Below, in pieces: positions 32,193-45,656 of a DNA stretch of 64,000 nucleotides. The notes beneath the pieces were generated by a model. That model worked only from the letters and a program-made list of their open reading frames with translations, did no database searches and was not told where the DNA came from. Where the stretch lies: NCBI GenBank assembly GCA_004352715.1, contig SCFE01000026.1, positions 44,643 through 108,642 of the forward strand, in the 5' to 3' direction. Positions within the stretch are counted from its first letter, which is position 1. The number at the start of each line of letters is the position of its first letter. A program made the translations under genes and the position numbers. Source of the stretch: Hofstenia miamia. Lineage: Eukaryota > Xenacoelomorpha > Acoela.

Positions 32193-34149
32193 ATTTGCTG
32201 GTCATTTAGTAGTCATTTAACAGCAGATGATTGCATTTCAGAAGTCAAAACTAGACTAGGCATTGAATAGTATTAAATAATGTATAAGTGAATCATACCA
32301 CCAATGTTAAACACAACCATGTAAAGCTAAACTGCAAGTCATTCTATTTTATTAATGCCTGATATGATAAAATAGGTATTAACAACAAATTAAATTATAT
32401 ACCTTAACATAGAGCTTGTTATGATACCTTAAGAATTTAGATATTAAACTGTGGGTAAGCCTAAGGTTAGCTATACAGCTACTTGATGATATTTTCTTAT
32501 TATTTCAAGTGAATTGATTGGAAAGCTAAATGATGAAAAATCCCTATTTGTACACTTAGCATATGAACACACTTTCATAGTCAGGCTACTGACTACACAC
32601 TTATATAGATGTTAGTAATGCTGTGTGTAGAATTACCAGAATTCCTTTAATTGAATTTGGAGAACCTGAGCACTACTCATATGCTTGGACATTTAGCTTG
32701 CAGTTTTCATTAATAATCAAACCTGACAGTATAAAAAAGATAAATTTATTGAAACTAAATTCATCACTCACTAATTCTATTACAAGCTATTTAAGATCAA
32801 ACTGCACAAACAGATAAACAATTAACATGTACTTGTGCTTAATTTCAAAACTGTTTACAATCCTTTGATCTGCTTCTGTATTACATAACTTCATTACTAA
32901 ATTAGCTTTAGAGTTTTTCCTCTTTCACTTTTTGTCAAACAATTTGCTAATAACCAAAATCTTGTACCTGTACTTAAAATTGTTTTACAAATTATAATAA
33001 AGGATTAATGTGTTATTACAAAGAATATAGTGTAGAATCACAGGGTGCTCCATCTACTCCAGTGGTACTGAGAAACTCAAGAGTTAATATCAAAGGCTGC
33101 AGAGACTACCATTGTAGAGAGTGACCCATATTCTAGCAAAAGAAAGTACATTGGTGGTTCACCAATTCAATAGAGAAAAACAGAAACTATCACTAAGAAT
33201 ATATTTCCAGCAGTGACCAATTCACTTGGCACCATGCCAAAGCCATCTCCATGAAGCCATCCTTACTTGCCAAGATTCTATTTGTGTGTCTCAAGTATTA
33301 ATTTCTAGCTCAAATAAACAATTTAGCTCAGAGTTCTATTATCTCAGCTCATATAAATAAATAATAAAACAAAAGGCACATAATTACTGTTCATTCACAT
33401 TTGCCAACATCATAGTATATTTGCAGTGTGTTGTTATTAAGTGCATGTACAAATTGAATTGATTGAATTAAAAGAGGTTATTCCCTACATGTATACATAG
33501 CTGTAACCTAAAGCTGCCATGATTTGGGCTGCCAACTGTTAAGGGGCTAGTTTTTGCCCCAGACACTTGTGGAGTAACTCCCAAATTTTTGCTGGATGTT
33601 AAGTAAGATTTATTATACCAAAATCCATAATGACCTAAAAGGGGTTAGCATATAAACAAATCAAAAAAGATCAAACAAATTATATTGTGCAATCACTACA
33701 GTTTCCTCACTTATCTATTCCACTTTCGTTGAATTATTACCTGTTAAGTGTTTACAAAACGTTGCATGAAATTCCCTTGCAAATTAAATGAGCAATAGCA
33801 TGTATGATTGTAAAACTGCACTCAAAAATACAAAGAATTAAACACTAAAATAGAGTGCCAAATTAATCAGAAATAATTGAAATAATTAAAATAGGGGTCC
33901 CAAGTTAGTTACTCTACAATAGTTAAATCAAAGTTTGTTGATAGTATAAGTTTCCTTCCCTTCTTTTTTTGTAGTTCTTTGTTAATATACCACATTATGC
34001 TAGAATAGTTTATAGATGTATAATCAGTTACATACAAAAATGAACTAACAGTTTAGAGAAATGTAATGCTGAAGATTTGAGTAATTGAAATGTAAAGGAT
34101 AGTAAATTTTGGTAAAATAAAACTAAAATTGTTGATAGTACAAGATTTT
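32193..34149. other. AT-rich, CpG-poor stretch without recognisable gene
   Basis: Only short frames. A segment at 33040-33120 (GAPSTPVVLRNSRVN in one frame) faintly resembles the C-terminal tail of retroelement integrases, but is too short to call. The 5' end of the gag-integrase element may lie here; no LTR pair was found. Confidence 0.4.
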
Positions 34150-34690
34150 ACAAAAGTTTGATTATAATTCAGCCCCCATTCACTTCATCATTATCCAGGT
34201 ATTCTCTATTACATTTAGTTCAGGAGAATTACTGAACCCATAAGGAGGGTGTAGGTATTTGCTTTTAACCAAGGTGATAACTACTGCCTACCCATTTTAA
34301 AATTGTGCAAAGAACTCCGTCATTCTGAAAACTTGTGGTTTACATTCACCTGTAATATCCCCAAGTAAGATGCAGCTTTTACTCTCATATTAGGAGAAAC
34401 AACCCATAAGCTGGCTCTTCCCATGGCAGTAATGCCACTCCACACATACAGGATTGTGATTGCTTCATCAAAAGCATGATATATTGTGATTCATAGCACA
34501 TATTCATAGAACAGCAGACAAAACTACCACAATTGTTGAATTGTTTAAATGTTGACTTATCAGAAAACTTGCACTTACACCAGTTTCTGCTCTCCATGCT
34601 TCATATTTATGGCAAAATATTAATCTTTCATAAAGATTCTTTGTACTAAGCCTTGGTTTCATGCAGGATGACAAGCACAGAGGCCAATGT
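34150..34690 (-). pseudogene. Mariner/Tc1-like transposase, C-terminal half, broken
   Basis: Minus-strand pieces in several frames: KPRLSTKNLYERLIFCHKYEAW (the segment before the catalytic core, compare RKPxLTxxHRxxRLxFAxxYxxW), then VWSGITAMGRASLWVV (VWGxIsxxGRxxL), NMRVKAASYLGIL (the xVxxxxYxxIL segment), and SPELNVIENTWIMMK near 34200-34160, the SPDLNPIENxW signature containing the third catalytic residue. The DGAxxH core segment is not readable. Order and spacing fit a single transposase with several indels. Terminal repeats not identified. Confidence 0.65.
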
Positions 34691-35553
34691 CAAATTGCAA
34701 GTAGCATTGAATTGTTCTTCAACTCACAAATTGTTGGAGCAGCAAAACTAAGACACCTAATCAGTATGTTGTGTTATAATTTCCTGGTGCTTTTTTTGCA
34801 GCATATGACCCAGACTGGTTGACACATAGCCACTGGCCAATAGCTGCATGTGTTAGGTGTTCCCACTTAGAACAACTATTTATATGTTGTGATTTTTCAC
34901 CAATTCTTACTCATAAGTAAAATGACTAAAATATATAGTATAGTAGTAATATACAAACAAAATATAGACACTGCAATCTGATTGCTGCAGCTTGTCATAA
35001 TCATGTGTAAAAAGTGTTATTATCACACATTCAGTGTGAATACATAGTCATGTGTGTATGTTGCTGTTTTTGTTCAAATTATATAAAGTCATTCTGGGAC
35101 TGTAAATATAAAGTTAACTTAGTGAGATTCAGATAATTTTCAATTTACTTAAATGGAAAACAATTTTGCTATATTGTAGTTTACATTGCTTTGTGGTAGC
35201 AAAAGATTGGATAAATTCAAATAAATTTATGTCATTTTCTCCTAAATTACATTTTGTTTTTATTATTGTATTGTTTAATTATTAGAGGCTCACTGTAGCA
35301 TAATCCACCAAATTAGCTGCTAAAGAGAAAAGAAGTCAGTCAAAGAAAAGAAAAAGAAAAACAAAAATGATTAGAAATTTATTTAGCAATTTAATTTGTT
35401 GTATTTTGCAACTAAAATCTATCAAATACAAATGTAAGAAAGTACTTGTTGAAAACACTGATTTGGCAAAAAAAGCAGTCAATATCATTTCTCATTGTTT
35501 TTGTCAACTTTGGCAGCTGAAAAATTTAAAAATTTAAATTGACTGGTACTTTT
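34691..35553. other. No recognisable gene
   Basis: AT-rich sequence, with a purine-rich run at 35320-35370. Confidence 0.4.
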
Positions 35554-38500
35554 TTAAAATTTATTATAAATAGAGTAAGAAGATTGGAAAGATTGTTGAA
35601 GTAAATTCTTTGGAATTCTTTTCTTCACATTTTGATTAATTAAAGTCAAGTTAAATTGTTCATGTTGAGTAGTGGTCAGGATCCTATGACAGGAATGATT
35701 CAAGGTTCTATGCCCCTGATCATGAAACCACACATAGGTTATGTATATGAATAGGAGTTTTTTGATTATCCATTTAGCTGACATTGATTCCCTTCATAAA
35801 TATAAGTTCTGATAACTAATTCACTATAAGGCTAGTAAGCCAAATGTAGGACATATTATTATCTTTTCTAGATCCAAATTAGTGACTATAAAGTGACTGA
35901 TAACAAGACTGTTTTATTCCATTACCATTATTATTTGTAGGATAGGAAGCTGCTAATTGTTTAATTATTTATTTTAAAGCCAATTGTTTCCAGTAATGGC
36001 TCTTTGTATAATAGTTAATTAAGCAACTAGTGACAAGCCCAGTTGCACTTGATTATTACACTTTACAAAATGAGTTTAAGTCGCGTTGTGATGAGCTTTT
36101 AGTAAGCACCACATTAAGCTAGGATATGCATAAGGAGAGCAATTTAGCTGATTGCTGGATACTCTTCAATGGAAACTGATTGCTGGAATTGTTATTGACT
36201 TTAGAGACCAGCATCAGGCAGATGCCCAACTGTTGGAGACACTGTAAAGCTACTTCACCTAAACAGTGATAGTCAAATTGTCTGTTAATAATAGTTAATA
36301 GGAATAGCTACCAATAAAGCAAAGAAGTAAGAAACCATTAGATCCCTACCTGCAAGTTCACACAATCAAATACAGAGATTTGAATAAATGGATATCAAGC
36401 CTGGTAGGAGATGCTACACAATGATAAACACAATAATCTGTTACCCACAAAAAATGAATGAAGTGCTCAAATGACTGTATTTCAGAAGCACAGTGCAGAT
36501 ACAATTTGATGAAGAATTCACACAAGCAAACATACAAAATATAATTGCTTTCAAAGAGAAAATAGCTGAAATCAGCCAAACTAACAAAGACAAAAAAATC
36601 TTACAATAATACATATACTGAAAGGAACAACAAAGAAGCTAGCATTGCTGGGAAAAGATGAGAAGCCAATGCAGATAATGGAGAAAAACATAATGAGAAT
36701 CATCATGAAAAACATCCAATGAGCAACATATCAATGGTAAGCAACAGGAACATGCCCAAATGAAATAACTATATTACAAGAACCAGACTCAAACAATGGG
36801 ATGAACAATCATGAAGAAACAACAAAAACAGAAGAAAAAGAGTAACATCTGATACAGTCTGGCAAATGGGCAATTCAAAAATTAATGCCAGCTGAGGAAG
36901 GTATGTAGCATAATCCTTCTAAGTAACAAATTTAACAACTTAAAGAAAGAAAATAAAGGAACATAGCAAAACTTGATATTTAGAATGAATGCTATTGACA
37001 GTTTTTATATTCTGATTGTACAAACAAATATTTGTTGGAAGCATGTTCTTTGTTAATTTTAGCTAACTATGCTGAGGTGTGGGAAAAAAATTACTTTATA
37101 AGACAGGTGCTTGTTGGATTGCTGAAATAGTGAAAATATGTTGTTAGAAAAGTAGTATGAATAGAACATTGCAGTGTAAAGAGTTGATGAAATAAATTCT
37201 TGAGAATTACACTCATCTTTTCTTATTACCAGTTTGATTTATTAATAGAATGCAAAGCCAAGCATTTCATGCATAGCATAGCATTTCCTACCAGGCCCAA
37301 TGTCAAGTTATCCAAATCTAGCACTTTGGTTCTCTATCAATTTGGTGGGAAAGGATCTATTTGTTCTCAACTGCTTTATGTATTAGGAATATTACTCTGG
37401 TACTTTACTTAGCAGATATATTATCACTATTTAGGTGAAGTTCCATTTCTTTGCAGTTGTCCTGTTTGGTGGGCATCTGCCTGAAGCTGCTCTCTTTATT
37501 AGCAGCAAATCCAATAGCCTAAGCTTTTTGGTGAATCTCCAACACTCATCTCAAAAAGGCTTATTATGTGCTTACTAATGATTAGACACAACTTGACTTA
37601 AAATCTCTTTGTATTGGGTGATGTTGAGTTTCAGTTCTAATAAATAAACTGGCATAAGTATCATGCAAACTGACTTGTCAAGATGCTTCATTAACAAGTT
37701 AATGTAGTTAGAAAATTGCAATTACCAAAGACCTATTGGCATTCAAATTACTTCATTAAACAAATAGTAGCTTCCTAACTTCCATTTAAATAAGATAATT
37801 AATATAATAAACAGTCTCATTATCAGTCTTATAATATTCAACAACTTAGATCTAAAAAGGTTAATATATATCTTACATTTGGCAAGCTAGCTGTTTCTGA
37901 ATTCTTAAAAAGTACTGTAGCATCATCTAAATCAACTAAGCTGCTAACATCAAATCATCAAGAGAATATGATCAAAGAAGAATTATGATTAGAAATATTG
38001 TAAAATTACACAATCAGTTTAGATTAATTTGTATTATGCAACAAAGCAAAAATATGTGTCAACTATGAGAGATTAGTATCTGTTGATAATAATACTTTTG
38101 GCAAAACTGAAGGGGTGAAATCACTTCTGTTATTTTTAGCCTTCATATTGGCAGATGATGAGATTAAATTTGAAATCAACAGGTACTTTTCTGAAATTAC
38201 TATAAATAGATTTGAAACACTGTAAGCAATTGATAAAGAATTTTATTCAGAATTCTTACATTGTTCTATTGATATGGTTTGATTATTTAATACAATGTCA
38301 AGCTAAACAAGTTGTGCTTAGTAGTGGTCTGGATCCATCACAAGATTGATTCTAGAGTCTTTGTGCCAGATCATGAAAGTGCACTTATGTTAGGTAAAGG
38401 GGTTTTTCTCTCATTTAGTTGACTATCAATCATTTAGTAGATGTATTAAAAATAATAGATTCAAAATACAGTTGGATGACCAAAACCTAGGAACTTTATC

Positions 38501-39410
38501 TATAATATTTTAGAACCAAATTATTGACTATAACATGACTGATAAAGTGACTGAGCAGTGCCAATTAGTAAATGTAGGTTAGGAAGCTGCCAAATATTAA
38601 ACTGATTATTAAAGCCAATATATTTCAGTAATGGCTGCATGGAATTTTAAGCAAGCAGCTAGTAACAAGTCTGGTTGCATATTCATAAAAGACTTTTACA
38701 AAATAGACATTATATCAAATTGTGTCTTGTCTTGAGAGGTGGAACTCAACCAAATGGATCCTCAGTGAACAATTGAAACTGGATGTGGAGATCAGCTTTG
38801 GGCAGATGCACATTATTGATCAATGGAGAAAATGCAGTATGGCTTTGTCACATAAATAGTGAATAGTTAACAAAAATATGCAAAAGCTAAACAGTATCTA
38901 GTTAGTAAATCCCTACCTGCAAATATACAACTGATGGTATAGAGTAACAAAGGATGAACAGTAATAATGCCTTGTAGAGGATGTTACAGTACATAATAAA
39001 AAACTATCAATAGTCAACTAAACAAGAGATGAGAAACTCTTAGCTGTATACCTAACTTAAATGTATTTCATGAATCAGGGGAAAGAACCTTGAATTGTTC
39101 CAGTCATGGGATCCTGACCACTACTTGGCATGAACTGCTTAACTAGACATTTCTATTAATTAATCAAACTGTAATTAAGAGCAAAATAAGAATTCTAAAG
39201 AATATACTTCAACAATTGTTACATTGGTTTCTCTCTATTTATACTTTTGATTAAAACAAGTACCTGTTGATTTGAATATTAAATAATGAGAAGTGATTTT
39301 GCTCTCAGATTTAGGCCAAATTAATTTATCAGCAAAAACCATGCTCATACAAATTAATAAATTTTGGTTAGCAACCTATTATCAATAAAGTTTCTTAATT
39401 AATTTTAATC
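35554..39410. repeat. Mosaic of direct and inverted copies of one hAT-related repeat family
   Basis: Blocks recur in a fixed order: TAGTGGTCAGGATCC-like (35672, 38325, inverted at about 39110), GTAGG(A/T)TAGGAAGCTGC (35937, 38574, 39755, inverted at about 37768 and 41725), TTAGTAAGCAC (36100, inverted at 37570), CAGGCAGATGCCCA (36214, inverted at about 37478) and GCCTGGTAGGA (36398, inverted at about 37289). The inverted pairs share one centre near 36.84 kb, so 35.7-38.0 kb is a large imperfect palindrome with a third direct copy at 38.2-38.9 kb. The block GTAGGTTAGGAAGCTGC is also part of the hAT-like element at 39.6-41.8 kb, tying the mosaic to that family. Confidence 0.65.
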
Positions 39411-39649
39411 ATCTTTCATCTTTCCCCTTATGATCTTGGGTTTCAGCAGCTTCAGTAATGGATCATGCTACAATTGTAAAGATCAGGATACCATGGTGAA
39501 GATGAATATTTAGGCCTAAGTTCCTGATTGTGAACTGCATTTACATTGTGGATATGCATAGGGTTTTCCTAATCATACTTAGATCACTATCATTCAAATT
39601 CATTTTACATATAGAAACAAATTTGAGAAAGGTGATTCAGCCAAACTTA

Positions 39650-41830
39650 GGATTACTTATACTTATTATTTTAGATTCAAATTCTGTTTACTATAAATGA
39701 TTGATTCAAGATGGAAAGTACTAAATGATTAACTATTAAATTTTATTCTTATATGTAGGTTAGGAAGCTGCTTTTAATTAATAGTTAAATATATATGTTT
39801 TAATTAAATTTATGTGTTGTTTAGCAGCTAGTGTCATTCCATGCTAACAGTTTGTGTTATTACATGTTATCACACAATGAGAGTTGAGGATAAGTCAAAT
39901 AGTGTCAAGTTTATTTATTCCCATATAAGTAGGATACACATAATACTCTTTCCTCTCTGAGCTTGGGCTGAGTCATCAGTGTCTGGACATATTACAATGA
40001 ATGGAATGTTTGTGAATAGATTCAGTGTCAGCTGAGGCCCACCTTTAAACTTGAGTCAATGATTACCTACAAAGTAATTGATTACAAATTGATAGAAATC
40101 AATATTAGTTGTTTTTAAACTATTCTAAAGACTAATTGGTTTGTGAGATAGCTTTGCCATGCAACAGGAATATACAGAACAAAGAATCAAATTGCTATTG
40201 TTAATGCACATCCTAGCCTGGGTAATGATTCTACAATAGGCCAACCAAGAAACATTTTTATAATTAGTAGCTGAGTTAAGGTATTAATTATATTGCATAT
40301 CTTATTCACTTTTCAAGCAAACCAATTCAGAAATTTAGTGTAGTATATTTGCATCAGAGTTGGAAAATGACAATTTGAGTTGATTTAATAATATTTGATG
40401 ATAGTCATTGTACAATTAATGATGTAATATTCCTTTGTATTTTAATTAGTCACTAATACAAGGAATCCATTTTGTTTGAGTAATTTAAAAATCAAACCTC
40501 ACATTATCAATTGCTAATTTGTTCTGCTATTACTCACTGTCTGATAATAAGTGAGTTTATTGTTTGCTATTATTTGTAAATATGCAGAAAGTTTGAATTC
40601 TGTTAATTTAAGTTTTGCTACTCTAGCATCACATGATACCACAGGTGCATCTTTGAGATGCATTAAGTCTGAAAGTTTAAATACCTCAAAACTTTTGTCT
40701 GTCTTACCAGCTTGCAAAAGAGTGGCAGAAATAAGCTTCAACTTACCATATCCTTCATTTTTCTTCAATACCTGTGAGAATTTTTCTATTTCCAGATCAG
40801 TATTTTTTAATTTATCCTTTATTCCCTCTATTACTTCAAGACTTTTGTTTAGTGGTAATCCTCTTTGCTCAAGCTTCAAAATTGCTCTTGAAATGCAAGA
40901 ATAATTTGTAGAAATATGTACTAGAGACTCACGAATTTTTTCCAAGTTGAATAGATACTGACCATGATGAATACAAGTGGCATCTCCAGCATCTAAACTA
41001 TTGATCACAGATTTAATGGCTTCAAAATGAAGAAGGCCATGATTGTTGAATGGTTAATCTTTTCAAGAACCTCAACCATTAGAAGATATCTGTTACTTTC
41101 TCCAAATATTCTGAAAACAAAGTTTACAACACAGCACTGTTCAACATCAGTCATTTCATCCAAAGAAACCCATATGAATTTTCACTAACATTTCCTGATG
41201 CAAGACTGCCACATAGTTCTTCCTCAATCTTGATACATCTGGGATATCTTTACCTCTATATGTTGTCAGAAACTGTCTGAGTACCTTATTTTGCAGTTTG
41301 CCAAGAGGTATATTGGCTGCAATGAAGCCCTGGCACAAGTCTGAATTGAAAACTGAGTGACTGGGTCCAGGTTGTAGAGATGTGAGAAGGCTTTGCTGTG
41401 GAGTTGCATTGCACAATTTTCATAGGCATAATTATCCAAACACTAGTAATCAGTGACTCCAGTTTGAAAGTGTGCCTCAGCCCAAAACCAAATCCATTCA
41501 CCAACATTCCATTCATTGTAGCATCTCCACACACTGATGACTCAGCTCAAGCTCAGAGAAGAACAAGTATTATGTGTAACCTACTTATAGGGGAATAAAT
41601 CAGCATGACACTATTCAATTTGTGCTCAATTCTCATTGTGTGATAAAATTTATTAACACAAACTGTTAAGCTGCTTTTAAACATGTAAGTGTAATTAAAC
41701 CTTATATACAACCATCAAATAAAAGCAGCTTCCTAACCTATATAAAATAATAAAATACAATAGCTAATCATTTAACAAATGTGGTCTCTTATTGTTCATT
41801 TATTGTCAATGGAAATTGGATCTAAAATAA
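39650..41830. repeat. Inverted pair of hAT-like 5' regions (39650-40075 and 41400-41830)
   Basis: Bases 39650-40075 read forward match 41830-41400 read on the minus strand along ~420 bp: AGGATTAC-TATAC, GTAGGTTAGGAAGCTGC, ACAGTTTGTGTTA, TATCACACAATGAGA, CTGAGTCATCAGTGT and ACAATGAATGGAATGTT all appear in the same order. The right arm leads into the transposase remnant; the left arm is a detached copy. The pair gives a stem-like arrangement around the transposase. Confidence 0.75.
40514..41534 (-). pseudogene. hAT-like transposase (CGGBP1-like group) with internal deletion
   Basis: The N-terminal part, from 41416, reads LQPGPSHSVFNSDLCQGFIA, NIPLGKLQNKVLRQFL, GKDIPDVSRLRKNYV, then in a shifted frame IWVSLDEMTDVEQCCVVNF, which carries the first catalytic aspartate region (IWVSVDETTDVEGR in the family), and EVLEKINHSTIMAFF. 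It then jumps directly to FEAIKSVINSLDAGDA and the C-terminal half (RAILKLEQRGLPLNKSLEVI, KLISATLLQAG, APVVSCDARV), the last being the APVTSCDVERSFS dimerisation-type motif. About 150 residues holding the CxAH and second catalytic region are missing. So it is a dead, internally deleted copy. This group is widespread in arthropod and other invertebrate genomes and is related to vertebrate CGGBP1. Confidence 0.8.
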
Positions 41831-43348
41831 TATGTATATGTAATCCTAATGTTGGATAGGATGTAATTGTGTACTTTGCCATTTGTGTATCTCTGACGTC
41901 ATTGGAATATATTCTCTTTTGTTGTAATATTTGTTGGCAACACATTTGTTTGCAGTCTATTTTTTAAAATGTAACCATTTTTTTATGCACATAGAAGTTG
42001 AGTTAGATTAGAATGTTTGCAATTTATTGTTCCAAATGTAATAATTTTTCTAATTATATTACATACATAATTTTTATAATAAATATAAATACATGCTTCC
42101 ACAAATACATACTCTCATATAAAGAGAAAATGAACATTTGTAAATAATAAATTTATTTACAAAGAAAATATAAAATGCCCTACTAAATGAAAAAGTTCAT
42201 ATAATGAATTTCATCAACAGTTCAATGAATTATGATCATATTCATCAAACTTTCATGTTGGGTGGGAATACTGTAGGAAAAATACCCAATGTGTATTTGA
42301 ACATTATGAATTTCACAGGGTAGTATCTAAATTAATTATTCATGAACAACTCAAATGGGATGATAGATCACAGTATAAAACACATGGCTATTAAAAGTTT
42401 AAACAAATTCATTTAAAAATGTGAATTAAAAAACAAACAACATTTTTTTTATAATAAAGTATGTAATAAATTTAACACCAGACATTAAATTTGAAGCAAT
42501 TCATTAAAATAAAATTGATTTATGTTTTTAAAAGAAACTTCTGTAAAACTAACTAGATATAATATTGCAAAAAAGCATTAAGTATCAAAACAATATCTGA
42601 GATTTAATTATAAAAGTAGCTTACCAAAAAGTGTGACATCCTTCAGGGTAGTTCTTTCATCAATGTGAAATTCCATTAGGCCTGTTGTGTAGAAAGTTGC
42701 ATGCTTTAATAATGTCAAAATTAAGTGGTTTTATCTATATTGCCATTGTTCAAATGCCAAAATGTAGCAAATTATAAAAACAGCAAAACCATGTAAAATT
42801 CTATTATGATGCTGTGTTTACAAAGTTGTACTTCTTAACAGACAATGTCAAGATTTCATAATTTTTTATCTATACCATATTGTTCAAATGTCAAAATGTA
42901 TCTAATCATAAAGATTGTTATCTACCAAACATGAAAACCAAATCACTTTAAAAATTTTCACCATTAAATATAGCACTTTGAAATCATCTAAAACTAGAAT
43001 TTTTTCACAAGTTGGAAAACAATCTCAATTATTACTATAGCATGTTTTCCGAATTTATACAATTATGCAAATGAAAGATGTTACAAAACCAAAATGTTAA
43101 TAAAGTAAAATGATTTATCAATCACCATCTCTGGTACAAATGAAGCAAATATATTTTCAATACATTTTTCTTGTTGAATTCAAGAATAAAATATTTGTAA
43201 AAATTATTAATATCATTTATAATGTTGTAAATTTGTTATTAATACATAACATTTAAAAATAACAAATATCATATTTATTTTACATTTTAAAAAATTCATT
43301 AAACTTCATTAGTGTCTTTGATATTAAAAGTTAAATAAATACTGCTAG
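41831..43348. other. AT-rich, CpG-poor stretch without recognisable gene
   Basis: No ORF or recognised repeat; strongly A/T-rich. Confidence 0.4.
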
Positions 43349-44141
43349 TGTAGTATATTTGCATCTAAAATTGTAAAATGACAATTTGTGTCAATTAAAT
43401 AATATTTGATAATAGTCATTGTACAGTTATTGATTTAATATTTATTTGTATTTTGATTGGTCACTCACACAAGGAATCCCTTTTGTTATCATAAATGAAA
43501 AATCAGACATTGTAGTATTGTTTAATATTTTGTTCTGCTATTACTCACAATCTGATATTAAGTGAGTTACTGTTTGCTATTATTTGTAAATATGCTAAAG
43601 TGTGAATACTGTTAATTTAAGTTTTGCTACCCTAGCTTCCAGTTGCTTTTACTTTTGATATTATAAATTTCCCCAGCCATATACTTGATTAAAATTATCT
43701 TTTAGCCTTTTTCAGATAATACACTTTTTACTAAATTGCCCATTTATTATATTTTATTTTATTTACATTATGTATGTATTTGATTAGTATGATCAATGCT
43801 TAGGGTGTCAGTTTGGGTGAAAGATAGGATAACCAGAGGCTTTAAATTGTCCTCTGGTTTGACTCTTCTAATTATTGTATTTTCTCTAGTCTAAAATGAG
43901 CTGAGAATTAGGTGTTGGAAATTGTTCATCATTTTGGCTGAAAGCCTGATTCTGTAAGAAGAAGTTTGGAATTAACTTGTTCTCTGAATACTTGTTACCT
44001 ATGGAATGAACATTCTCTTGTTTTCTCATTTGTTAGAAGTACATAATAACAAGTAGTTTCATTGATTGTTTTTAATATATCTAAAGATTGAATGCTTTCT
44101 GAGTGTAGCACATGCTTCTACCACAAGTCAAGCATTGTACA
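43349..44141 (+). repeat. 5' long terminal repeat of a Ty3/Gypsy-type element (probable)
   Basis: A 793-bp segment starting TGTAGTATATTTGCATC and ending AAGCATTGTACA is repeated at 52121-52916 in the same orientation on the far side of gag-pol. TG...CA ends are present, and TGGTGACCATGACGAC follows immediately, in the place and with the TGG start of a tRNA primer-binding site. Its first ~290 bp also occur at 40339-40630 next to and overlapping the hAT-like transposase end. No clear target-site duplication is visible (CTAG before, ATAG after). Confidence 0.7.
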
Positions 44142-44430
44142 TGGTGACCATGACGACTTTGAATATGTTACTGATGGGTTTTACTCCTTTGTTTTCTATT
44201 AAATAAAGTAATACATTCTCAAAGTGTAATACAAGGAAGAGTCATTATTGTTCTTACTGTTTCTATTTAATCCTTACACATATCAGTACAGAAATCAAAA
44301 ACCTTAGCCACAGCACTGTAGCCAACCTCTAACTCAATATCAACCTAATTGGTACTAAATACTAGCTAAAGAGTCATGTGAACTACTATTTTGGTTTCAA
44401 TTATCTTACCATAGCCCATTAAATATCACT

Positions 44431-45556
44431 ATGGAATCTCATATAACTCACTCCAAAACTCATAAAGCCCTCACTGTTGAAGACCTTCAACAAACATCCT
44501 GTGATGAACTTCTACAAATGTTCATAAGTCTCCAAAACACTTACTCATATCCAAAAACCAAAAGGAAATCTGGAAAAACAATTACTTGAAGTTTATGATA
44601 CAGAACAAAATCTAGTTGAGAGATTGAGCAATCTTCAAGAACAATTCAAAGAATTTAAAAAGCAAATACTTTCTCTCAATTAAAAACAATCAGCACAACC
44701 AGTTTTTCAAGAAAACCAATCCACTCCCATTGATTTAACTTCCCAACTTGATGCAATTTGCAAAGATATTTTTGATCAATTCAAGAAACTCAAAAGGTGT
44801 TTCAGCCTCACTTTGAAGATTCTCAATTACCCTAATTTCCAACAAACATGACGCTAATTAATATAGTTCAACCTCTGAAATTTAATGGAAAAATTGATGC
44901 TTCATCCCCCACTTTCAATGAATGGTTTGCACAATTTGAACAATATATGAAACAAATGAAATTGGATCAAACTACTGCTGCTTCTCAATTAGCTTTTTAC
45001 TTGAAAGATAAAGCTAATACCTATTACCTCAGTTTTGATGAAGAAACCAACATTACCCAACATTAATCAAACAACTGAAATATCACTTTAATTCTAGATC
45101 TATTAAGAAACAATATCAAATGTTATTGTTTGAAGAACAAAATGATGATATCACAACACAAATAATGCAAATGAACTGTTTACTACAATTGTCAAGTGAT
45201 GATAACAAATACAAATCCGAAGATTTGTACACTTTTGTTATGTGAAGCTTACCTCTTAGCATTCAATGATGCTTAGAAGCTAAATGCAACATTGATGACA
45301 ACATAGAAACAATTATAACCAAAGCCATTAATGTACAACTAGCATTGGAAAACATTTGAAAATCAAAAGAGACGCATTATCTATGTTACCTAAAACAAAT
45401 TTAGCCATTCCAGTTCCAAAACAATCACTAAAGGAACCCACATCTGATTCTAATAAAAAAAACCAGTCAATTCTATATCAACTGACGTTAATAGTGACAA
45501 AAGATGTTGTTTCCACTGAGGATGCAAAGGACATTTGCGTTCCTAATGCACACTAA
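44431..45556 (+). pseudogene. gag: Ty3/Gypsy Gag, broken
   Basis: Pieces in several frames: an N-terminal coiled segment (EVYDTEQNLVERLSNLQEQF), then the capsid-like frame 44848-45066 (FNGKIDASSPTFNEWFAQFE, AASQLAFYLKDKANTYY), then LKYHFNSRSIKKQYQMLL. A degraded zinc knuckle (RCCFH-GCKGHLRS-C with stop codons) lies at about 45500-45548. The order capsid then knuckle then protease fits a Gypsy-type Gag. Stops at 45064, 45243 and elsewhere show decay. Confidence 0.7.
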
Positions 45557-45656
45557 AAATTAACATTATTGAAGATAACAAAGGTTTTTACACCTATTCT
45601 GATGATGATAATGAAAGCATTACCACTGATACTGATTATTTAAGTGAGTAAGAGCA

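Noticed and set aside
33040-33130. Integrase C-terminal tail (STPVVLRNSRVN)
   Set aside because: Too short and degenerate, and on the opposite strand from the adjacent gag-integrase remnant.
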